From DATMER01 sp963844885 (GTDB taxonomy: Bacteria > Acidobacteriota > Thermoanaerobaculia > Multivoradales > UBA5704), in the NCBI GenBank assembly GCA_963844885.1, contig CAWJQA010000016.1, positions 372,001 through 436,000 of the forward strand: a DNA stretch of 64,000 bases, in the 5' to 3' direction. The notes beneath the pieces were generated by a model that was not told the origin of the DNA, ran no database searches, and saw nothing but the letters and a program-made list of their open reading frames with translations. Positions 27,190 through 36,500 of the stretch are shown here, one piece after another (position 1 is the stretch's first letter; each line of letters begins with the position of its first letter). Made by a program: the position numbers and the translations under genes.

Positions 27190-30100
27190 TCAACCAGAGA
27201 CCCCGGCCTCCACCAGCGCGGCGAGGCGCTCGACCGTAGCTTCCTGGAAGAAGGCCGCGAGCGGAAGGCGGCAGCCGAGCTCCTTCTCGATCTCGGCGAG
27301 GAGCCGCAGGGCCAGCATGGAGTCGCCGCCCAGCTCGAACAGCTCGTCGTGGAGGCCGACGGGGGTCACGCCCAGGACGGTCTCCCAGAGGCGGGCCATG
27401 CGCTGCTCGACCGGCGTCCGCGGCACGGCGAAATGGCTCTCCCGGACGGTCCTCGCCGACTCCGGCGACGGCAGGGCCTTGCGGTCGACCTTGCCGTTCG
27501 CGGTGAGCGGCAGCGCTTCCAGGGGAACGTAGAGGAGCGGCACCATGTAGTCCGGCAGACGGGCTTCGAGCCAGGCGCGCAGCTCGGCCGGCTCGACGTG
27601 GCGGCGGCGGGAGTCGGCCACGTACCAGGCCACCAGGCGCTTGTGCCCGCGGGCTTCGCCGACCGCGGCCACCACCGCGTCCCGCACCCCGGGATGGCGC
27701 GCCAGCACGGCCTCGATCTCCCCCAGCTCGACCCGGTAGCCCTGGATCTTGACTTGAAGATCCTCCCTTCCCAGAAACTCGATGTTGCCGTCCGGCAGCC
27801 AGCGGCCGAGGTCGCCGGTGCGGTAGAGGCGCTCGCCCGTGCGCGGGTGAGTGACGAAGCTCGCCCGCGTGCGGGTTTCGTCCTTCCAGTAGCCGCGCGC
27901 CAGGCCGGTGCCGCCGATGTAGAGGTGGCCCGGCACCCAGTCCGGGCAGGGATCGAGCCGCTCATCCAACACCTCGAAGGTCTGGTTCGTCATCGGCCGG
28001 CCGTAGGGGATGCTCTTCCACGCGGGGTCCACCTCGCCGATGGGGAAGAGGATCGACCAGATGGAGGCCTCGGTGGCGCCGCCCATCGAGATCAGCTCGG
28101 TCTCGGAGTCCCCTTCGCCCAGCGCCCGGATGCGCCCGGGCAAGCCCACGGGGATCCAGTCGCCGCTCATCATCACCAGCCGGAGGTGGCCGGGCCAGGG
28201 CTCGCCGCGCCGCTCCAGGTGCTCGACGTAGAGCTCGACCAGGGCCGGCACGGAGTTCCAGACGGTCACCCCCTCCCGCACGACCAGCTCGTGCCAGTGC
28301 GCCGGGTCGCGGCTGAGCTCCGGGTCCGGCATCACCACCCGGCCGCCGGCCCCGAGCACCCCGAAGAGGTCGCAGACCGACAGGTCGAAGCTCAGAGAGG
28401 AGAGGGCGAGCACCCGGTCCGATTCGGAGATGCCGAAGCGGCGGTTGACGTCCGCCACCGTGTTGGCCGCGCCCCGGTGCTCGATCATCACTCCTTTGGG
28501 CACGCCCGTGGAGCCGGATGTAAAGAGGACGTAGGAAAGATCGGAGGAGCGAGTCTCCCCCTCTCCCTGGGAGGGGGGAGGGGAGGAGGGAGAGGGGGCC
28601 GGGGGGTGAGGGTGCTCCACGGCCAGCACGGTGACCCGGCGCGGCCAGCCCAGCCCGCCGGCGCTGGCCGGCCGGGTGAGGGCGACCTCCACGTCGCCCT
28701 GCTCCAGGAGGTACCAGCGCCGCTCCTGGGGGAGCCCGGGGTCGATCGGAAGATAAGCTGCACCGGCCCGCAGGATGGCCAGGACCGCCACCGCCTGCTC
28801 CCAGCCCTTCTCCAGGATCACGGCCACGAGCTTGCCGGGGCGTGCGCCGAGCCGCCGCAGCTCTCCGGCCAGCCGGTCCGCGGCCCGGGACAGCTCGCCG
28901 TAGGTGAGCCGCCGGTCCGCGGCCACGACCGCGGTCTCGTCCGGACGGAGCGCGGCCTGCCGGTCCACGGGCTCGTGGAGAAGAGCCTCGGGCTCCGGCC
29001 CGGCCGTGTCGTTCACCTGCCGGCGGCGGGCGAGTTGGGAAGGCGGCACCAGGCCGCAGCCGAAGCAGTGGCCGCCGGGGTCGCCTTCGGGGTCTTTGCG
29101 GTCCCGGCGCCAGGCCCGCTCCCCTTCTCCCAGGTCGCGGATCAGGCCGCGGTAGGCCTCGAACATGGCGGCCACGAAACCGGGCGGGAACGCCTCCTCC
29201 ACCGAATTCCAGGTGTAGCGGACGGCCCCTGCCACCTCGGCCACGAGAACCTCCAGCGCCACCTGCGGCGTCTGCACGCTGCTGAAGACCAGCTCCGGCC
29301 GCACGGCGCCGCCGCGGAAGCCGTTGCCGTTCTCCGCCTTCTCCGCCGCGGCGAACGGCAGGACGCTGGAGAAGACCACAGGCATCATCGCCCGCGTGGA
29401 GCCCCCCTGGAAGCGGCTCACCTCGCGCAGAACCTCGACGCCGCCCATCAATCCGTGCTGGAGGTCTTCCCAGAGCCGCTCCTGGAGGCGCGCCGCGCGC
29501 AGCTCGAAGGTGGGCTCCCGGCCGTCCACCTCCAGCAGCACGGTGGAGGCGAAGTTGCCCACCAGGCGGTTCACCTGCGAGTGGATCGGGAGGCGCCGCG
29601 AGTAGAGGACGTTGATCGAGAAGCGGTCGCCGCGGCTCCATGCCGCCAGCACCTCGGCGAACGCCGCGCACAGGAGCACGGAGGGGGTCAGGCCGGCCAG
29701 CGCGGCGCGCTGAGCCAGCCGCGCCCAGGCGTCCGGCTCGATCTCGCCGTGCCGGCGCACGAAGGACGGCTTTCCCGGCCGCGGCGACAGGGGGAGGTCC
29801 GGTGCCGGCGGCAGGGTGGCGAGGCGCGAGCGCCAGTACTCCTGGGCCCGGCGCCCCACCTCGTGGTCGCGCAGGTCGTCGACGGCCATGGCGTAGTCGC
29901 GGATGCCCAGGGTCAGCGGCGGCAGCTCCGCCGCGGGGTCGCGGTAGAGAACCATCAGCTCCTCCAGGAGAACCTCGCTGCTGCGGGCGTCGCCGATCAG
30001 GAGGTCGCGCGCCACGTGGAGCCGGGAGCGGCCGCCGTCGAAGCGCGAGACGATCATCTCGAACAGCGGCCAGCGCTCCGGGTTGAACGGGTTGCGGGAC

Positions 30101-30630
30101 ATCTCCTCGCGCACCGCCGCCAGCTCGCGCAACACCGCCTCGGGAGCCAGGCCGCGGAGGTCGAGCAGCCCCACCTGGAACGGCGGCGCTTCGGGAAGGA
30201 GCTGCCAGAGGCCGCCGGGCAGCACGATCGAGCGGAGCATGTCGTGCCGCTCCACGATGCGCCGCCACGCGGCCTGCAGGCGCGGGACGTCGAGGTCCGG
30301 CCAGTCGGCCTCCAGGTAGCTCGTGGGACCCACGCCGCCCAGCTCGAACAGCTCGGTCCTCCCCACGAGGTAGGCCTGCTGGATCTCGGAGAGGGGGAAC
30401 GGCTCGCCGTGTTTCTCCGGAGCCGGAGTCAGGGCCGGGAGCGGCGGGTACGGCGGCGGGCCGGCGGGCCGGCGCAGCAGGCCGAGGAGGTCTGCCTTGC
30501 TCTCCCGCAGCCGCTCGAGGAGATCGGGCGTGAGGGCGCCCCGGGGTGAGCGGTAGCGCAGGAGGTCGCCCTCCGCCCAGACCTGGACGCCGAGCCGGCC
30601 GAGGTCGTCCAGGAGCTTCGCGGGATTCAC
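27190..30630 (-). CDS. NRPS module: TubC-type docking, heterocyclization, Cys-adenylation, carrier
   Basis: 1,146 residues. Residues 1-55 are a TubC-like N-terminal docking domain. From 78 to about 510 is a condensation-family domain with the heterocyclization signature DxxxxD (Asp209 to Asp214, DLLIGD, followed by ARSS) in place of HHxxxDG, and the Cyc opening LSEIQQAYLVGR. The adenylation domain (about 550-1010) has LFTSGSTG. Its ten code residues read by eye are DLCNMSMIWK, close to the classic cysteine code DLYNLSLIWK. The carrier domain serine is in ELGGDSM near 1100. The expected product is a thiazoline. There is no thioesterase or reductase, although this is the last gene of the operon. 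It overlaps the preceding NRPS gene by ATGA. A palindromic element is inserted in frame near residue 675. Confidence 0.92.
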   Translation of the reverse strand: MNPAKLLDDLGRLGVQVWAEGDLLRYRSPRGALTPDLLERLRESKADLLGLLRRPAGPPPYPPLPALTPAPEKHGEPFPLSEIQQAYLVGRTELFELGGVGPTSYLEADWPDLDVPRLQAAWRRIVERHDMLRSIVLPGGLWQLLPEAPPFQVGLLDLRGLAPEAVLRELAAVREEMSRNPFNPERWPLFEMIVSRFDGGRSRLHVARDLLIGDARSSEVLLEELMVLYRDPAAELPPLTLGIRDYAMAVDDLRDHEVGRRAQEYWRSRLATLPPAPDLPLSPRPGKPSFVRRHGEIEPDAWARLAQRAALAGLTPSVLLCAAFAEVLAAWSRGDRFSINVLYSRRLPIHSQVNRLVGNFASTVLLEVDGREPTFELRAARLQERLWEDLQHGLMGGVEVLREVSRFQGGSTRAMMPVVFSSVLPFAAAEKAENGNGFRGGAVRPELVFSSVQTPQVALEVLVAEVAGAVRYTWNSVEEAFPPGFVAAMFEAYRGLIRDLGEGERAWRRDRKDPEGDPGGHCFGCGLVPPSQLARRRQVNDTAGPEPEALLHEPVDRQAALRPDETAVVAADRRLTYGELSRAADRLAGELRRLGARPGKLVAVILEKGWEQAVAVLAILRAGAAYLPIDPGLPQERRWYLLEQGDVEVALTRPASAGGLGWPRRVTVLAVEHPHPPAPSPSSPPPSQGEGETRSSDLSYVLFTSGSTGVPKGVMIEHRGAANTVADVNRRFGISESDRVLALSSLSFDLSVCDLFGVLGAGGRVVMPDPELSRDPAHWHELVVREGVTVWNSVPALVELYVEHLERRGEPWPGHLRLVMMSGDWIPVGLPGRIRALGEGDSETELISMGGATEASIWSILFPIGEVDPAWKSIPYGRPMTNQTFEVLDERLDPCPDWVPGHLYIGGTGLARGYWKDETRTRASFVTHPRTGERLYRTGDLGRWLPDGNIEFLGREDLQVKIQGYRVELGEIEAVLARHPGVRDAVVAAVGEARGHKRLVAWYVADSRRRHVEPAELRAWLEARLPDYMVPLLYVPLEALPLTANGKVDRKALPSPESARTVRESHFAVPRTPVEQRMARLWETVLGVTPVGLHDELFELGGDSMLALRLLAEIEKELGCRLPLAAFFQEATVERLAALVEAGVSG
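28546..28620. repeat. Palindromic REP-like element inserted in frame inside the NRPS adenylation domain
   Basis: A purine-only/pyrimidine-only imperfect palindrome: a CTCCCCCTCTCCCTGGGAGGGG side mirrored by a GGAGGGAGAGGGGGCC side and a trailing GGTGAGGGTG. On the coding strand it adds about 20 residues of Pro/Ser/Gly (HPPAPSPSSPPPSQGEGE) between adenylation motifs A2 and A3. Elements with this GGTGAGGG...GGGAGAGGG layout are scattered in many high-GC genomes. It keeps the frame open, so the domain may still fold with a surface loop. Confidence 0.7.
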
Positions 30631-33580
30631 AGGCTCCCCTCGTCCCAGTCGGCGTCCCCGGCGTCCGCCGGGGGCACGGAGGTGGCCGCGCCCGTGGCGT
30701 CGGCCAGGGCCGCCAGCTCCGCGATGGTCGGGTGGTGGAGCAGGTCCCGCGGCGTGATCGGCAGCCCGGCCGCGATGGCGCGGTGGCTGATCTGGATGCT
30801 CTGGATCGAGTGACCGCCCAGCTCGAAGAAGTTGTCCTCCACGCTCACCTCGTCCCGTCCCAGCACCTTGGACCAGATGTCCGCGAGGCGCCGCTCGGTG
30901 GGCGTGCGCGGCGCCACGAACGGCCGCTCCGAAGCGAGGGCGGCGCCCGAGCCGTGCAGGGCGGCGCGGTCGACCTTGCCGCTCGGCAGCCGAGGGAGGC
31001 GGTCGAGAACCACGAACACGGACGGCACCATGTACTCGGGCAGCGCCTCGCGCAGCGTGGCGCGCAGGTCCGAGGCGGTGACGGCGCCGCGCTCCGGCAC
31101 GACGAAGGCGGCCAGCCGGAGCCCGCCCGCCATCCCGCTGCCGTCGTCCTGCGCCAGCACGGCGGCCTCGCGCACCTCCGGATGGCGCTCCAGCCGGGCC
31201 TCGATCTCCCCCAGCTCGATGCGGAAGCCGCGGATCTTGACCTGGTGGTCGATGCGGCCCAGAAATTCGAGGTCGGCGTCGGCGTTGAGCCGCCCGAGGT
31301 CGCCGGTGCGGTAGAGGCGCTCACCTCCGGACGCGGAGAAGGGATCGGGGACGAACCGCTCCGCGGTCTGCGCCGGCCGTCCCAGGTAGCCGCGCGCCAC
31401 GCCGGCCCCGCCGACACAGATCTCGCCGGCCACGCCGGGAGGCACGGGATGGCCGCGGCGGTCGAGGAGGTGGATCCGGGCGCCCGGGAGAGGGCGTCCG
31501 AGGACGGCGGGGCCGCCGCGGACGAGGCGCGCCGCCGCGGCGTTGGCGGTGGTCTCGGTCGGACCGTAGAGGTTCCAGATCTCGGCCCCGGGCAGGGCCA
31601 TGGCGGTGCGGGCGAAAAGCTCCGGCGTGAGCCGCTCGCCGCCCAGGAAGATGCGGGTGATGCCGGACAGGTCCACGGCCGAGCCGTTGCGCTCGATCTC
31701 GTCGAGCACCGCCCGCCAGAGAGTCGGCGTGCAGTTGATCCCCACGCGGCGGCGCTGCGACAGCTCCGCGAGCAGTGCCGGAGGGTCGAGCGCCGCGGCC
31801 TCCTGGGATCCTTCCACCCCCCAGACGGCCTCCCCCCGCAGGAGCGGCAGCAGGGCCTGCTTGAGGCTGGCGTCAAACGTCAGCGGCGTCAACAGCGGGC
31901 AGCTCCGCACCCGGTCGCCGAAAAGAGCGCTGTCGACGCAGGAGAGATACCACGAGAGCTGCCGGTGCTCGACGGCCACGCCCTTGGGGGTGCCGGTGGA
32001 TCCCGAGGTGTAGAGCACGTATGCCAGATTGCCGGGGAAGACAGGGTCAGGGACGGGATCGGAGCCGTCCGGAGCAGCGTCCAGATCGACCGCCACCTTC
32101 ACTTGGGGGAGGCCCGACAGGGACGGTAGCAGGGACGGCTGGGTGACCAGGACGCGCGCGCCCGAATCGTCGAGGAAGAAGGCCCGGCGCGCGGCCGGAC
32201 CCCGGGCGTCCACGGGCACGTAGGCCGCCCCTGCCCCCCAGATGCCCAGGATGCCGGCGAGCGCCGCCGGTCCAAGCTCCATGCAGAGGCCGACGCGCGA
32301 CTCGGGGCCGACGCCCAGGGAACGCAGGCGGGCCGAGAGGGCTCCCGCGTGGGCCAGCAGCTCGCCGTAGGAGAGGTGGCGGGCGCCGAAGGCCAGAGCC
32401 GTGGCCTGACTGGCGCGACTGTCCCAGAATCCCAGGTGGACGCAGGATTCGGCCGGAGCCGCGGGCGGCGGATTGAATTCGAGGAGGCTCCGACGCTCGG
32501 CGGCCGGCAGGAGGTCGAGGTCCCCGGCGGCGCCATCCAGCGCGGCGGCCGCGCTCGTCAGGAGGGCGGCGAAGCGGGCGAGCAGCGGCCCGCCGCCGGT
32601 GAGCTCGAAGGTCAGCGAATCCGTGGATTCGATGCAGACCAGGGCCAGCTCGGCTTCGCAGGGGGCGCGCTCGCGGCGGAGGGTGAGGGTCGCTCCCGCG
32701 GCCGTCAGGGGCGGAAACGGTTCCCGGTACTCGAAAACGGCCGGGAACGGCGCGTCGAGGGTGAAGAAACGCTGGTGCCCGGCAAGGTCCGCGAGCGCCT
32801 CCGCGGTCTCCTCCAGGAGCGACGAGAACGGGGCATCTTCCCGCCAGGCGAGGCGCATCGGCAGCGTCCGCGTGAAGGGACCCAGCGTCCCGGCAAGGTC
32901 GTCCAGCTCGCGGCCGTCCACGGCCACGCCCACCGTCACCGGCCCGCCGGCGTGGCGCTGAAGGAGAAGGGTCCAGGCCGCCAGGAGGAAGACCCGGAGC
33001 GGGACTCCGCCCGCGGCGGCGGCGGCGCGGACGGCGGCGAGGGCCGCCGGATCGAGCTTGAGCCTCGCATCGGCGCCAAGCGGCAGGGCCGGTAGCGGAT
33101 CGCCCGGATCACCCAGGGCGCGGCTCTGCCACCAGGCCTGCTCGCCGGGCGCGGCCTCGTCCAGCAGGTCGTTCAGCCACTCGGCATACTGCCAGTATTG
33201 AAGGGGAGGCTGGAGGGGTCCGGCGCCGCCGCCTCTCCCGCCGCTTCCAGCAGCAGGAGGCGGAGCGTCCGCAGGTCGCCGCAGAGCGCGGGGAGCGTGA
33301 GGGTCAGGAGATCCGGTTCGAGGTTGATCTCCAGTGCGCTCGCGGAGGGGGCCTCGCCCACGTCCTGCACCGGCACCCGCAGCCCCGGGATCATCCGGAA
33401 CGAGGTGCGCAGGATGTCGTGGCGCGCCACCGCCCGGGCGAGAGCGGCCAGGAGGATCTCCCGGTCGGGCGGCCCTTCCAGGTCCACCTCGGCGCGCACG
33501 GTGAGCGAAACGTCCCGCAGCCGCCAGAGCCGGCGCTGCTGGGGGGAGAGGCGGACCCCTTCGATCCTGCCGTCCGTCAT
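30627..33580 (-). CDS. NRPS module: histidine-less condensation-like domain, adenylation, carrier; frame interrupted near 33215-33240
   Basis: About 983 residues after correction. It starts at 33580, overlapping the preceding NRPS stop (ATGA). The N-terminal condensation-like domain begins VRLSPQQRRLW, but where HHxxxDG should stand it reads LPALCGD (near residue 98), so it is probably non-catalytic. Just after, the frame fails: sense resumes in a neighbouring frame as LQPPLQYWQYAEWLNDLLDE and continues to the end. The adenylation domain has LYTSGSTGTPKG; its code residues read by eye are DAKNFGLANK, which I cannot match to a substrate. The carrier serine is in ELGGHS near 924. One indel in the GGCGGCGCC run would explain the break. 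The domain order fits between its two neighbours. Confidence 0.82.
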
Positions 33581-36500
33581 CGGCGCTCCTGTCCGTCTGA
33601 ATCGTCCGTCCGGCTTTCCGCCATCAGCACCACGATCTTGCGCGGCCCGCGGAACGGCGAGCGGCCGTGCGCCACCAGCATGTTGTCCGCCGCCAGGACG
33701 TCCCCCTGCCGCCACGCGAACAGGACGTTCTCCTCCTCGTACGCCCGGCGGACCGCGGCCACGTCCTCGTCCGGGATCGGCGTACCGTCGCCGTAGCAGG
33801 CGTTCACGTCCATGGGCAGATCGCGGTCGGCGGCCACGGCGAGCAGCGACTCGCGCAAGGCCGGCGGCAGGCTCGACGGATGGTGGACGTTCGCCTGGTT
33901 GAACCAGACCGTCTCGCCGGTGCGCGGGTGGCGCGCCACCGCCGGCCGCACGTGCCGGGTGCGCAGGCGTCCGCCGTCTCGCCACTCGACCTGCATGCCG
34001 CGCTCGCGGCAGTAGGCCTCGACCCCTTCGCGCTCCGCGGTCTGGAACACCTTCTGCCACGGCAGGCCCACGCCGTCGCCGAAGCTCCGCACGTACATCA
34101 CGCCGCGGGAGACGAAACGCTCGCGCACGGCCCGCGCAAGGAGACCGAGCCGCTCGTAGACGCGGCGGCTGTCGGCGAGCGGCGTCTCGCCGCGCGACTC
34201 CGGCGGCGTGACGCAGTAGAAAAAGATCCGCATCGGCCAGGACTGGTTGTAGGACAGCTCGTTGTGGTGCGGGATCGTCTGGTCGGCCGGGTACTCCGTC
34301 GACGTATAGACCTTCGCACCCAACTCGGTCCGCGGCGTGGTGGGATCGTCGTAGCTCAGAAGGCCGGGCGAGACCGCCGCCGCCACCTCCCGGAAGCGAT
34401 CCATGGAATCCACGTCCGATTCGACGGGAAAACCGCGGAACAGGGCCGCCCCGTGTACCGTCAGCCACTCGTCGATCTGCCCGCGGTGGGCGGCCGCCCA
34501 CGCCGCCAGGTCCACGTCCGGAACCTCGGGCTCGACGATCAGAGGAAGAGAGCTCCCGAGCGGCAGGCTGGTCCTCACCAGCGGCCGGCCGGCCACGGAT
34601 TTCGGCTTCTGGACGCGCAACAGGCGCTCCCGCGCGTCTCCCGCGCCTCCAGGGTTTTTCGGCTGCATCTCCGGGCCTCCTCCCTCCAGCCTGTCGATCC
34701 GGTCGCCGGGCCGGGCGCAGACGGCGCGCAGCAGGGACACCCAGCGCCGCAGCAGGGCGTCGGCCGTGGCCGTCTCGAACAGATCGGCGTCGTAGGTCAA
34801 ATGAAAATCCAGCCCCCGCCCGGTCCGCGACGCGGTCAGGTGGAGGTCGTAGCGAGCCGCCGCCACGGGTGGCGGCAGGATGGCGGTTGAAATCCCAGGC
34901 AGGTCCATCTCCCAGGCCGGGCTCTCCTGCCATGCACTCTCCTGCCAGGCAAATACCACTTGGAACATCGCCGGCCGGCCCGGATCGCGCTCGGGCCGCA
35001 GGTCGCGCACCAACTCGTCGAACGGCATCTCCTGGTGCGCCCAGGCCGCCAGCACCGATTCCCTCACCCGTCCCAGCAGCCGCCGGAACGGCAGGCCATC
35101 CTCCAGATACGCCCGAAGGGCAAGCATGTTTACGAAGAAACCGATCAAGCCCTCGGTCTCTCCCCGGCTCCGGCCCGAAACCGGCGATCCGACTAGGAAG
35201 GCGTCCTGGCGGGAGAGCGAGCGGATCAGAACCTGGAACGCGGCGAGCAGCGTCATGTAAAGGGTACACCCTTCGGAGCGACCGAGCGCCGCCAGCGCGC
35301 CGGCCAGCTCCGGGTCCACGGCGGCGGACCGCACCGCGCCGTGGAAGCTCCGGGCCGCCGGCCGCGGCCGGTCCGTGGGCAGGTCGAGGGTCATGGGAGC
35401 GCCGCGCAGGAGCCGCCGCCAGGCCGTCCGGAGGCTGTCGAGGGCGCCCCCTTCCAGTCGCCGCCGCTGCCATACGGCCCAGTCCGAGTACTGGAGCGGC
35501 AGCTCCGGCAGCGGGGAACCCCGATAGAACGCCTCCAGCTCGCGCGCCAGGATCTCCAGCGACCAGCCGTCCGCGGCGACGTGGTGCAGGGTGAGGAGCA
35601 TCTCGTACACGTCTGGAGCCGTGCGCAGAAGGAGCGCCCGCAGCGGCGGATCGCGCTGGAGGTCGAACGGCCGCCCGGCCTCCGCGCGGGCCAGGCGCCG
35701 CGCCTCGGCCGGAGCCCCACCGCCGAAATCGCCGAGATCTCCGAGATCGACGACCGGCACCGGCACCGGGCTCGGGGGCACGATCTGTTGCACGGGCATC
35801 CCGGAGGAGGTCTCCGGAAAAACGGTCCGCAGCGCTTCGTGGCGCCGGACGACCGCCGAGAGCGCCGACGACAGGGCCGCGACGTCGAGCGGCCCCCGGA
35901 AGCGCAACCCGAGCGGCATGTTGAACACCGGGCTCCCCGGCTGCATCCGCTCGAAGAGCCAGATGCGCTCCTGCGCGAAGGACAGCGGGATCGGACGGTT
36001 CTTCTCTTCCGCGGTGAGCGGGAGAACCGGTGCCGCCGGCTCTTCGCCGCGCCGCAGCGCCTCGATCCGCGCCGCGGCCGCCGCCACCGTCGGCTCCTGG
36101 AACAGCTCCGCCAGCGGCAGCTCGACCGCGAAGGCGTCGCGGATGCGGGAGACCAGCCGCGTGGCGAGGAGGGAGTGCCCGCCGAGGTCGAAGAAGCCGT
36201 CCTCGGCGCCCACGCGCTCCACCCCCAGCAGCTCCTCCCAGAGGCCGGCCAGCAGCTCCTCCACCGGACCGATCGGAGGCCGGCCGCGCACGGGCCGCCG
36301 CTCGGCGGGCTCGGGGAGCGCCGCCCGGTCCACCTTGCCGTTCGCGGTCAGGGGGAGCGCCGGCAGGAAGACGAATGCCGAGGGGATCAGCGGTGCCGGC
36401 AGTATTTCCTTCAGGAAGGTCTCCAGGAACCGCCGCAAGCCGTCCGCCGGCAGCGGCTCCCCCACAACGTAGGCGACGAGGTGCCGGTCCCGCTCCTCTC

